Below are positions 27,461-35,630 of a stretch of 56,228 bases of DNA, in pieces. Location: the NCBI RefSeq assembly GCF_001905545.1, contig NZ_LIPD01000017.1:1836-58063 (forward strand), in the 5' to 3' direction. The notes under the pieces are model-generated. The model was not told the DNA's origin and searched no databases. It saw only the letters and a list, made by a program, of their open reading frames with translations. Within the stretch, counting starts at the first letter, position 1. Each line of letters begins with the position of its first letter. The position numbers were made by a program, and so were the translations under genes. The DNA comes from Streptomyces sp. CB02056 (GTDB lineage: Bacteria; Actinomycetota; Actinomycetes; Streptomycetales; Streptomycetaceae).

Positions 27461-27570
27461 GGGGCGGTCGGCTCCCGTCGGGTGAGGGGTGGACGTGCTC
27501 AGGACGGTGGGGCGGCCCGCCGGGCGGGGCCGGCGGGCCGTGCCGCCGGAGCGTCCGGCGGGTGGTCGGG

Positions 27571-28881
27571 TCAGGCCGTCGGCGGGTGCGGCGGCTGCGG
27601 CGGGACGGGCGGAACGGCGGGCGCGGTCGGCGGGACGGACGGCGCCGGGGGGACCGGGGGTACGGGCGGGGCCGGGGGCAGCGGGGCGGCGGCGGAGCCG
27701 ATCACCGGGAGGTCCGGCAGGGTCGGCTCGTAGTCCTCGTCCTCCTCCGGGGCCGGCCGGACGGCCGTGCGCGGAGCGATCACCGGCAGGTCGAACGCGG
27801 TGGGGGTCTCCTCGGCCGCCTCGAGGGCGGCGGCGGGCGGGTCGATCGGCAGCACGGCGACGGTGATGTTGTCGTGGCCGCCGGCCGCGACCGCGAACTT
27901 CACCAGGGTCTGCGCCGTGGCGAGCGGTTCGGTGCGGGCGTCCGGGCGCACGTAGTACGCCAGGTCGGTGGCCGCCTCGGCGTAGTTCCACAGCCCGTCG
28001 GTGCAGATCAGCACCACCCCGGGGACGTGCGGGGTGAAGTCGAGGGTGTGCGGCACGACCTCCTCGGCGTCGGCGCCGAGCCAGCCGGTGATCGCGTGCG
28101 CGCGGGGGTCGGCGTAGGCCTCGGCCTCGCTCATCAGCCCGGCCTCGACCATCCGGGCCGCCCAGGAGTCGTCCTGGGTGAGCCGGAACGGCTCGGCGGC
28201 GGCGCGGTCGTCCGGGATCCAGTACGCCCGGGTGTCGCCGACCCACCCGATGGTGACCCGGCCGCCCGCGGCTATCGCGCTGACGAAGGTGCAGGCGGGC
28301 GCGTTGAGGTCGGGCCGGGTGGGGCCGGCGCCGTCGGTGGCGAGGCCGGCGACCGCGTCGGCGGCGTCGGCGACGGCCTGGCGCATCGCCGAGTTCGGGT
28401 CCCGGCCGGCCTCCAGGGCGGTCAGCAGCGACTCGGAGGCGGCGTCCACGGCGGTCTCCGAGGCCTCGTCCGGGCGGTCGGAGGAGGAGACGCCGTCGCA
28501 CACCACGGCGACCACGACCGGCTCGCCGCCGGGCAGCGAGGTCGCGGCGACGGTGAAGGAGTCCTCGTTGCGGTGGTGGCGCACGCCGCGGTCGCTGACC
28601 CCGGCGACGCCCCCGAGCGCCTTCTCCATGTGGTCGCGCGGGCGCGGCTGGGCGCTGCCGCAGCCCTCGCAGTAGCCGTCCGGGGCGACCTGCGGCTGCC
28701 CGCAGTGCACGCAGACCTGCCCGCGCGGCGACGGTACGGCCTCGCCGCGGGCGGCGGCCCAGCTCGTGGGCATCGAGCCGGGGGCCGCCCGGCCGTCCCG
28801 GCCGGTCCCGCAGGAGCCGCAGTAGGCGTCCTCCTGGTCCATCGGCTCCGAACAGCTCGGGCACTCGGTCTGCTGCGGCAT
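27571..28881 (-). CDS. PP2C-family Ser/Thr phosphatase with two zinc ribbons
   Basis: A 436-aa protein. Two Cys4 ribbons come first (Cys7/10/21/24 and Cys57/60/71/74). A complete PP2C domain (about 90-345) follows: RHHRNEDSF (101-109), VVCDGVSSS with Asp129, GDTRAYW, LICTDGLW and GGHDNIT. A Pro-rich tail follows residue 350. It should remove phosphates put on by the PknG-like kinase, whose gene stop is 3 bp from this start. All metal-binding Asp residues are present, so it should be active. Confidence 0.93.
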   Translation of the reverse strand: MPQQTECPSCSEPMDQEDAYCGSCGTGRDGRAAPGSMPTSWAAARGEAVPSPRGQVCVHCGQPQVAPDGYCEGCGSAQPRPRDHMEKALGGVAGVSDRGVRHHRNEDSFTVAATSLPGGEPVVVAVVCDGVSSSDRPDEASETAVDAASESLLTALEAGRDPNSAMRQAVADAADAVAGLATDGAGPTRPDLNAPACTFVSAIAAGGRVTIGWVGDTRAYWIPDDRAAAEPFRLTQDDSWAARMVEAGLMSEAEAYADPRAHAITGWLGADAEEVVPHTLDFTPHVPGVVLICTDGLWNYAEAATDLAYYVRPDARTEPLATAQTLVKFAVAAGGHDNITVAVLPIDPPAAALEAAEETPTAFDLPVIAPRTAVRPAPEEDEDYEPTLPDLPVIGSAAAPLPPAPPVPPVPPAPSVPPTAPAVPPVPPQPPHPPTA

Positions 28882-28884
28882 CTG

Positions 28885-31425
28885 CTACACCCACGTCCTG
28901 GGACGGGCACGGTTGGCCCGTTCCACCATCTCGATCCTGGTCTCCGCCCGGTCGGCCAACCGGGCGAGTACCCGGTAGGACTGTTCCAGGGCGAAGCGCA
29001 GTTCCCGCTCCTGTGCGGGACGTCCCAGTACCACCAGGTCGGTGGTCCGCCGGCCGGCCGCCTCCTCGGCGCCGACCCAGCCGAGGGCCGTGTCGAGCAC
29101 CTCGACGGCGAGCTCCTCGCGGCGGCGGGCGTCCAGCCGCAGCGCGGTCAGCTGGGCGGAGCTCGCGCCGAGGTCGGCGGCCAGGTCGTCGGTGGTCCGG
29201 CGCTCGCGCAGCCGGGCCCGGACGGCGGCGATCCGGGCGGCGGTGTAGTGGCTGGAGGTGGCCGGGACGGTCTCCAGGACGCGGACCGCGGCGGTCCGGT
29301 CCTCCTCGGCCAGCCGGACCCGGGCCAGCCCGAAGGCGGCGCTCAGGTAGGCGTGGTCGGTGGCCCACACCAGCCGGTAGAACTCGGCCGCGTCGCCGCC
29401 GTCGCCGAGCAGCTCGGCGCAGATGGCGAGGGCCAGCTTGGGGGCGGCCTCGCCGGGGAAGGCGTCGTAGACGGCGTCGAAGGCCTCCGCAGCAGCCCGC
29501 AGGGCGGTGGAGGAGCCGTCGACGAGGGCGGTCAGCCCGCGGTACCAGACCACCCGCCAGTCGTCCGGCTGGTCCCGCTCCAGCTCGGTGAGGCGGTTCA
29601 CCGCGTCGTCGTGGCGGCCGAGTTCGAGCAGGGCGCGCAGTTCGCGCAGCCGGCTCTCGACCGAGACGGCGGGCGCGGCGGCCAGTGCGGCGAGCGTCTC
29701 CTCGGGGTCGGGGGTGACCAGGACGGCGAGGAAGCCCGCGTTCGGGTCGCCGGGGTCGACCCGGGGGACGGGCAGTGCGAGGGCGGCGGCGGCCGGGTCC
29801 AGGGGGGCCACCCGGAGCTGCCCGGCCTGTTCGGTGGGCAGGACCAACTCGGTGTCCACGACGCGCAGTTCGGGGCCGAACAGGGTGGAGGGCGCGGGCC
29901 GGGGCCGGTCGTCCTGGAGGGCCAGGACCTCCCGCAGCACGCCGGTGAGCTGGTCGGCCATCTCCTCGGCGGAGGCGAAGCGGCGGGCCGGGTCCGGGTC
30001 GGTGGCGCGGACCAGGAAGCGGTAGTACGACTCGTACCTGGCGAAGACCTCGACCTGTTCCGGGCCGGGCAGCGAGTCGCGGTAGGTGCCGCTGTAGCCC
30101 TGGAAGTCGAAGGTGAGCACCGCGAGGGTGCGGGCCACGGTGTACAGGTCGGAGGCGACGGAGGGGCCGTCGGTGGCGATCTCCGGGGCCTGGTAGCCGA
30201 TGGTGCCGTAGATCGGGCCGTCGTCGTCGAAGCGGCGGACCGCGCCCATGTCTATGACCTTGAGCGTGTCGCCGCTCTGGATCACGTTGTCGATCTTGAA
30301 GTCGCAGTACACCAGGCCCCGGCCGTGCAGGTAGCCCAGGGCCGGCAGCGCCTCCAGCGCGTACGCGATCCCCTGCTCGACCGGCAGCGGTTCGCGCCGG
30401 CCGTCCGCGGTGCGGCGCTCGTTGGCGATGTCCTTGAGCGACTTCCCGCCGACGTACTCCATCACGATGTAGCCGTCGGTGGAGCCGGTGCGCAGGTCCG
30501 GGTGCTCGGCGAAGTTGATGATCCGGACGATGTTCGGGTGGTCCACCTCGGCCAGGAAGCGCCGCTCGGCGACGGCCGCCGCGAGCGCGTCCTCGTCCCC
30601 GGTGTCCAGCAGGCCCTTGAGCACCACCCACTTGTCGTGGACCCGCCGGTCCACCGCCAGGTAGATCCAGCCGAGCCCGCCGTGCGCCAGGCAGCCCACC
30701 ACCTCGTACTGCCCGCCGACCAGGTCGCCGCGGCGCAGCTTGGGCGTGAACGAGTACGGCGTGCCGCACTTGGTGCAGAAGCCGTCCGGGCGGCCGGGGC
30801 GGCCGTTCTTCTCCCGGCCCACCGGGGTCTCGCACTTGGAGCAGAACCGCTTGCGCTCGGGCACCTCGGGGTCGGCCAGCACCGCCTGGGACGGGTCGGC
30901 CGCCTCGACGGTCGGCACGGTGACCAGGCCGGCGCCCAGCCGGTTGCGGGTGCCGGCGGTGGAGCCGCCCCGGGTGGAGCGGACCGAGAGGGAGCGGCTG
31001 CTGCCGGTGCGGGTCGAGCGGTGCGAGCGGGAGCGGCCGGACATCGAGCGGGCCGAGCCGGTGCGGACCGACAGCGAGCGGGCGGAGCCGTCGTGGCCGG
31101 AGCCGTTCCGGCCGGGGCCGGGGGAGACCCGGGCGGAGGGGACGTGGGGCTGGGTGACGCCGGTGTCGCCGCCGGGCGGGGTCAGGCCGCACTCGTCGCA
31201 GTAGCCGTCCGGGTCGATGGTGCCGGAGCAGTCGCGCGGGCAGGGCGCGCCGGGGCCGGCGGCCGGTGTCCCCGTGGCCCCCGTCGCCCCCGCGCCCGGT
31301 GCCCCCGCCGCTCCGGTCGTCGCGGTGGTCCCGCCCGCCGGGGCGAGCCCGCACTCGTCGCAGTAGCCGTCGGCGTCGATCCTGCCGCTGCCGGAGCACT
31401 CCGGCCGTTCGCACGTCCCGCCCAT
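28885..31425 (-). CDS. pknG: PknG-like serine/threonine kinase
   Basis: An 846-aa soluble kinase with PknG architecture. Three Cys4 ribbons (Cys5/10/22/25, Cys62/66/76/79 and Cys195/198/217/220; PknG has one such metal site) flank a Ser/Arg-rich segment (112-156) that looks like a phosphorylation target. The kinase domain (about 240-510) has Lys270 (VVLKG), YCDFKIDN with Asp375, the metal motif DMG at Asp392, and YQAPE. TPR-like helices follow from 620. In mycobacteria PknG phosphorylates FHA regulators to control glutamate metabolism. The ATG at 31425 has only a close GAGG, and a GTG one codon earlier is an alternative. Confidence 0.93.
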   Translation of the reverse strand: MGGTCERPECSGSGRIDADGYCDECGLAPAGGTTATTGAAGAPGAGATGATGTPAAGPGAPCPRDCSGTIDPDGYCDECGLTPPGGDTGVTQPHVPSARVSPGPGRNGSGHDGSARSLSVRTGSARSMSGRSRSHRSTRTGSSRSLSVRSTRGGSTAGTRNRLGAGLVTVPTVEAADPSQAVLADPEVPERKRFCSKCETPVGREKNGRPGRPDGFCTKCGTPYSFTPKLRRGDLVGGQYEVVGCLAHGGLGWIYLAVDRRVHDKWVVLKGLLDTGDEDALAAAVAERRFLAEVDHPNIVRIINFAEHPDLRTGSTDGYIVMEYVGGKSLKDIANERRTADGRREPLPVEQGIAYALEALPALGYLHGRGLVYCDFKIDNVIQSGDTLKVIDMGAVRRFDDDGPIYGTIGYQAPEIATDGPSVASDLYTVARTLAVLTFDFQGYSGTYRDSLPGPEQVEVFARYESYYRFLVRATDPDPARRFASAEEMADQLTGVLREVLALQDDRPRPAPSTLFGPELRVVDTELVLPTEQAGQLRVAPLDPAAAALALPVPRVDPGDPNAGFLAVLVTPDPEETLAALAAAPAVSVESRLRELRALLELGRHDDAVNRLTELERDQPDDWRVVWYRGLTALVDGSSTALRAAAEAFDAVYDAFPGEAAPKLALAICAELLGDGGDAAEFYRLVWATDHAYLSAAFGLARVRLAEEDRTAAVRVLETVPATSSHYTAARIAAVRARLRERRTTDDLAADLGASSAQLTALRLDARRREELAVEVLDTALGWVGAEEAAGRRTTDLVVLGRPAQERELRFALEQSYRVLARLADRAETRIEMVERANRARPRTWV

Positions 31426-31430
31426 CACCC

Positions 31431-32792
31431 TCAGCCCCCCTGGACCTGTCCGTCGGCCGGCTCCTGGCCGGCCGCCTCCTGTGCCTGCCCGGCCTCGGTC
31501 TGGGCCGGGCGCAGCGACTGCTGGAACCGGGCCACCGCGGCGGCCGCCGCCCGCAGGTCGCAGGGCGCGCTCCACAGCAGCCAGCGCGCCTTCTCGTACC
31601 GTTCGATCACTTCCGGGTCCTCGGAGACCCGCAGCCGGGCCGCCATCGCCTTGTAGGCGTCCAGCCGGCCGCGCAGCTCGGCCCGGACGGCCAGCGGCTG
31701 GGTCACCTCGGTGAGCGACTGCCGGGCCCGGCCCAGCTCCTTGGCGGCGGCGTCCTCCAGCGTGTCCAGCAGCGGCGCCAGCCGGCCCCACTGCCCGGCC
31801 TGGCGCAGGTCCAGGGCCGCGACGATCCGTTCGCGCAGCGCCGAGGCCGGTCCGGGCACCGCCGGGACGTCGCTGGACGCTATCTTCGCCAGCACCTCGC
31901 CGCGCGCCCGGCGGGCCTCGGCCAGGGTGGCGTCGGCCCGTTGGAGGAGGTCGCCGACGCCCTGGAGGCGCTCCTCGGCCTCGTCGCGCAGCCGCAGCAG
32001 GTCCTCCAGCTCCAGCCGGACGCCGTCCAGCGCCCGCCCGGCCCGGTCGAACCGCTCGGTGTCGACCACCCCGGCGGGGCCGGCGAAGGCCGAGCCCTCC
32101 GGGACGGTGCCGCGCTGGGCGGGCACCCGGGCCGGGCGCCACAGCGCCAGCGGGTCCCCGTGGACCTCGGCGCGCAGCCCGGTGAGGTCCTGCTCGATCC
32201 CGGCCAGGTCGTCGCCCAGCGGGTGGCTCCCGGTGCGCACGCCGAGCGAGGCGGCGAGGGTGCGCACCCGCTGGAGCTCGGCCAGCAGCAGGTCGATCCG
32301 GGCGGGCAGCGCCGACCAGACCGCGTCGGCGGCGCTGACCACCTCCAGCACGGTGGCGTACCAGGAGTTCATCCGCACCATCAGCGCGTCCAGGCTGATC
32401 CGCTCGACCAGCCTGGCCGGCGCGCCGAGCACCTGCGGGCCGTCCGGCACCACCCCGCCGGGGACGGTCACCGCGTCGCCGGTCAGCAGTTCGCTCAGCT
32501 CGGCCAGTTCGGGCGCGCCGGGCTTGGCCTTGCGGGCCCGGACGGCGCGCGCCGAGGCCAGCGCCTCGGAGTAGCGGTCGAACAGCGCCCAGAGCAGGGG
32601 CAGGCCCTTGCCGGCGACGGACCAGCGCTCCAGGGTGCGTCCGGACAGCTCGGCGCCGTCCAGCAGCCGCAGGCCCGAGTGGTCCTGGAGGGCGAGCAGC
32701 GCCGACTCGACCGCGTCCCGCTCCGCGCCGAGGCGGGCGAGCGCGCGGTCGACCTCCTCCCGGTTCAGTACCGGGCCAGCCGATGCCGCCAC
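31431..32792 (-). CDS. Coiled-coil protein of the PknG cluster, function unknown
   Basis: A 453-aa soluble, almost fully helical protein, rich in Ala, Leu, Arg and Glu, with heptad-like stretches at about 15-45, 160-215, 245-310 and 330-390. No catalytic motif or membrane segment is visible. Its stop lies 5 bp from the kinase start, so the two are translated together; it is probably a scaffold or adaptor linking the kinase to other parts. The start is GTG at 32792 with GGAAGGA upstream. The first gene after a 305-bp gap, it may have its own promoter. Confidence 0.85.
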   Translation of the reverse strand: MAASAGPVLNREEVDRALARLGAERDAVESALLALQDHSGLRLLDGAELSGRTLERWSVAGKGLPLLWALFDRYSEALASARAVRARKAKPGAPELAELSELLTGDAVTVPGGVVPDGPQVLGAPARLVERISLDALMVRMNSWYATVLEVVSAADAVWSALPARIDLLLAELQRVRTLAASLGVRTGSHPLGDDLAGIEQDLTGLRAEVHGDPLALWRPARVPAQRGTVPEGSAFAGPAGVVDTERFDRAGRALDGVRLELEDLLRLRDEAEERLQGVGDLLQRADATLAEARRARGEVLAKIASSDVPAVPGPASALRERIVAALDLRQAGQWGRLAPLLDTLEDAAAKELGRARQSLTEVTQPLAVRAELRGRLDAYKAMAARLRVSEDPEVIERYEKARWLLWSAPCDLRAAAAAVARFQQSLRPAQTEAGQAQEAAGQEPADGQVQGG

Positions 32793-33097
32793 CGCGGTGT
32801 CCTTCCTTCCTCGCGTGCGATCCCGACGTGCCTGACGTTCCTGACGTACCTGACGTGCTGGACGTACCGGACGTGCGGTCCCACGACAACCCCCGTGTCC
32901 ACCACCGGTCTCCCCGTGGTGATCGTCCCGAACCCTAGCCGGTGGCCGTTCGGGCGGAGCGGGCGCGGGGCGTCAAGGCACCGTCAACGCCCCGCTGACG
33001 GCCCGCGCGCTACCTCCTCCGCGCCGTCCCCCGCGTCGCCCCCGGACCGGCCCGGGGCGGACCCCGGTGCGGACCCCGGGGCGGCCCCGACGCCGGC
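32793..33097. other. Gap between GlnH-like and coiled-coil genes
   Basis: 305 bp with no convincing gene. It holds a 9-bp-period array (32824-32877) in what would be the leader of the coiled-coil gene and, on the minus strand, TAGGGT at 32937-32932, a possible internal promoter. A frame with a Gly-Thr-Ser repeat start is open through it but is a by-product of the array. Confidence 0.5.
32824..32877. repeat. Nonamer array with GACGT every 9 bp (6 units)
   Basis: GACGT occurs at 32825, 32834, 32843, 32852, 32861 and 32870, exactly 9 bp apart, each with variable 4-bp filler. ACGT is itself palindromic, so the array reads alike on both strands. It lies 32 bp upstream of the coiled-coil gene. Confidence 0.85.
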
Positions 33098-34066
33098 TCA
33101 GCGGGTGCCCGGCCAGTAGCGGTCGGCCTCGTTGAGCATGTACGGCTTGAGCCAGTGCTCGTACGAACGGGCCCAGTCGCCGCGCGCGTAGTAGTCGGCC
33201 AGGACCTGGTTGACGCGGGCGGTCAGGTCGGTGCTGTCCTTCAGCATGGCGACGCCGACCACCTCCGGCTGGGCCTCGCCGTCCACGATCCGCACGGTCT
33301 GGTCCTGCGCGGCCTGACCGGCCGCCAGGCCGTTGTCGGTCATGGTCGCGTCGACCTTGCCGAGCTGCATCAGGACCAGGCAGTCCAGCTGGTTCTCCAC
33401 CGTGACGACCTGCCGGGCGGTCTTCTTCTCCGTGACCACGGTCAGCGCGGTGGAGCCGGCGGCGGCGCAGACCCGCTGGTCCTTGACGGCGTCGTCGATG
33501 TTCTTCGCCGGCGAGGCCGTCGGCACCAGGACGCGCTGGGTGATGTTGAAGTACGGCTTGGAGAAGGCGACGTCCTCCATCCGCTTGCAGTTGATCGTCA
33601 TGGTGCGGACGATCAGGTCGACCCGGCCCTTCTTGATGGCGTCGATCCGGTCGGCCGTGGCCACCGGCTTGAGCACCACCTTCTCCGGGTCGCCCATGAC
33701 GGCCGCGCCGATCGCCCGGGCGAGGTCGATGTCGAAGCCCTCGATCTGGCCGGTGTTCGGGTTGCGGGCGCCCCAGCGGTAGCTGTTCTGGTCCACGCCG
33801 ATCACCAGGCTGCGCCTGGCCTTGATGGCCTTCACGGCCGGGCCGTCGTCGGTGCTCGGCGGCACGCTCTTCGTGACGTCGCAGCCGTCGGCCTGCTCCT
33901 GCTGGTCCTGCTTCGTCCGGTGCACGGCCGCCGGCGCGGCGCCGACCGGGCCGCCCCCGGCGAGCACGGCCGCGCCGGCCGCCAGCAGGGCCACCGCGAC
34001 GGCGGGCCTGGTCCTCCTCCCGGAACCGCCGGAACCTCTGAAGCTCCTGAAACCCCTGGTGCGCAT
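33098..34066 (-). CDS. GlnH-like extracellular solute-binding protein
   Basis: A 322-aa secreted family-3 binding protein. The signal sequence is long (residues 1-44) with an Arg/Gly/Ser/Phe-rich start. The binding domain (about 80-320) has VIGVDQNSYRWGARNPNTGQIEGFDIDLARAI and FSKPYFNITQRVLV, typical of Glu/Gln/Asp binders. No lipobox Cys is visible, so it is not an obvious lipoprotein, unlike typical GlnH. No transporter permease is nearby. By analogy with the mycobacterial GlnH-GlnX-PknG module it should sense an extracellular amino acid rather than import it. It lies 22 bp after the membrane partner. Confidence 0.88.
   Translation of the reverse strand: MRTRGFRSFRGSGGSGRRTRPAVAVALLAAGAAVLAGGGPVGAAPAAVHRTKQDQQEQADGCDVTKSVPPSTDDGPAVKAIKARRSLVIGVDQNSYRWGARNPNTGQIEGFDIDLARAIGAAVMGDPEKVVLKPVATADRIDAIKKGRVDLIVRTMTINCKRMEDVAFSKPYFNITQRVLVPTASPAKNIDDAVKDQRVCAAAGSTALTVVTEKKTARQVVTVENQLDCLVLMQLGKVDATMTDNGLAAGQAAQDQTVRIVDGEAQPEVVGVAMLKDSTDLTARVNQVLADYYARGDWARSYEHWLKPYMLNEADRYWPGTR
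34022..34057. repeat. Nonamer array in the GlnH-like signal sequence (4 units)
   Basis: GGAACCGCC, GGAACCTCT, GAAGCTCCT and GAAACCCCT follow with a 9-bp period, ending 9 bp before the start codon. They encode the RGF-RSF-RGS-GGS residues. The consensus resembles the array at 18531. Confidence 0.65.
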
Positions 34067-34088
34067 CGGTCGCTCTCCCCCTTGCCCG

Positions 34089-35630
34089 TTACCGGTACTC
34101 GGCCAGTCGCCGGCCCAGGCCGCGCAGCGCGGCGGCCGCGGCCACCAGGCCGAGCAGCGCGGCGGCGACGGCGGCGGTGCGCAGGTCCCCGCCGGTGCCC
34201 TCGGCGGCCTGCTTGAAGCGGTCCTGCTCGATGTCGGCGGCCTGGGCGAGCGCCTTGTCGGTGGCGTTGAAGGAGGCGTCGGCTGTGGCCGCGTCGCCCT
34301 TGGCCGTCACGGTGGCCTCCAGTGCGCCCTGGTAGTCGGCCTCGAACACCTCCCGCTTCCGGGCCTCGTCGTGCCGTTTGCGCCACTCGTCGAACTGCTT
34401 GGCGGCCTCCCGGACGCTCGGCTGGGCGGCCGAGGGGGCCAGGCGGAGGGCCTCCGGCAGCGAGCCGGCGGACCGGTCCGCCGGGACGTCGGTGGTTCCG
34501 GCGAGGTCTCCGACGGCCTTCGTCCACTGGTCGGCGTACTTGGTGGTCGAGCCGCGGGCGACGAAGTGGAGGTTCTCCGCCAGCCGGGCGGTCAGCACGT
34601 CCGCCCGGGCGGTGTTGAGCGCCTTCAGCGGGGCCGCGCCCTCGTGGACGCTCCGCTTGAGCGCCGCGCTGGTGGTCAGACCGGTGACGGCCAGCCACAG
34701 CCCGCCGGCCAGGACGGCGGCGGTGGCGCCCAGCAGCCCGATGTTGAACACCCGGTTGGTGCGGCGGAACAGCGTGAGCTGCACCCAGGCCAGCGCGGCC
34801 AGGGTGACCAGCGCCAGGCCGTACGCCCCCCACGGCACCGCCTTGGCCTCGGCGTAGTCGTCGGCCAGCTCCTGGTTCTCGGCCGCGGCCAGTTCGGCGG
34901 CGGCCGGCAGCAGCACGGTCTGCATCTGCTCGGAGGCGTACCGCAGGTAGGCGCCGCCGAGCGGGATGCCCTGCCGGTTGTCGGCCCGCGCGGTCTCCAC
35001 CAGGCCGGCGTAGGCGGGGAGTTGCTGGTTCAGCCGGGAGAGCGAGCCCTGGGCGGGCGAGGTCGCGGTGGTCCGGGCGGCGGCCTGGGCGATCAGCTTG
35101 GCGGCGGTGGCGATGTCCTGCTCGTAGCGGGTGCGGACCGCGTCGGGCTCGGCGCCGGCCAGCAGGAAGCCGCTCGCCGCGGTGGTGGCGGCGTCGGCCA
35201 GGCTGCGGTGGATCTCGGCGGCGTCCCGGCTGAGCGGCTGGCTGTACGAGACCACCCGGTCGGCGGCCTGCGCCCTGGTCTCCAGCTGCCAGGCGGTGAG
35301 CCCGCCGAAGGCGACGGTGAGCACCGCGAGCACCACGCCGGCCAGTCGCAGCCGCCCTGGGGGTGTGCGGGTGGCCTGTGCGAGCCGGGCGCGCACGCCG
35401 GTGGCGACGGCCGCCGGAGGGCGCTTCTCGGGCGCCCCACCGGGTCTGGCCGCCGGGGGCGCCCCGCCGGACTTCGCGAGCGGGGCCGATCCGGGGACGG
35501 CCGGTGCCCCCGGTGCGGCCGCCGCCACCGGCACGGCCGTCGCCACCGCGGCGCCCGGCGCCCCCGGCAGCTGGTTCGGCCGTGCCGGGAACGCGGCGCC
35601 GGACGCGCCGTTGCCTACTGGTGTTGCCAC
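34089..35630 (-). CDS. GlnX-like membrane sensor
   Basis: A 513-aa membrane protein. Residues 1-110 are cytosolic and Pro/Ala/Gly-rich. Four helices (LAGVVLAVLTVAFGGLTAW near 125, YGLALVTLAALAWVQL near 290, IGLLGATAAVLAGGLWLAV near 315, and AVAAALLGLVAAAAAL near the end) bound two outward all-helical domains of about 150 aa each, the layout of mycobacterial GlnX. It should receive the GlnH-like protein and signal to the kinase. The GTG at 35630 is chosen because GGGGAGG lies 9 nt before it; an ATG at 35639 directly abuts that site. Confidence 0.82.
   Translation of the reverse strand: MATPVGNGASGAAFPARPNQLPGAPGAAVATAVPVAAAAPGAPAVPGSAPLAKSGGAPPAARPGGAPEKRPPAAVATGVRARLAQATRTPPGRLRLAGVVLAVLTVAFGGLTAWQLETRAQAADRVVSYSQPLSRDAAEIHRSLADAATTAASGFLLAGAEPDAVRTRYEQDIATAAKLIAQAAARTTATSPAQGSLSRLNQQLPAYAGLVETARADNRQGIPLGGAYLRYASEQMQTVLLPAAAELAAAENQELADDYAEAKAVPWGAYGLALVTLAALAWVQLTLFRRTNRVFNIGLLGATAAVLAGGLWLAVTGLTTSAALKRSVHEGAAPLKALNTARADVLTARLAENLHFVARGSTTKYADQWTKAVGDLAGTTDVPADRSAGSLPEALRLAPSAAQPSVREAAKQFDEWRKRHDEARKREVFEADYQGALEATVTAKGDAATADASFNATDKALAQAADIEQDRFKQAAEGTGGDLRTAAVAAALLGLVAAAAALRGLGRRLAEYR

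Noticed and set aside
26105..31414. A 1769-codon open frame on the minus strand across four genes
   Set aside because: Only its last 451 codons are a gene (the VWA protein). The rest is Arg/Pro/Gly/Ala-rich and lies out of frame over the phosphatase and kinase genes, which have full motifs; GC-rich DNA leaves such shadow frames open.
32793..32889. Minus-strand ORF starting with a Gly-Thr-Ser repeat upstream of the coiled-coil gene
   Set aside because: The repeat is a direct translation of the 9-bp DNA array, and the frame then runs antisense-like across the coiled-coil gene in the wrong frame.
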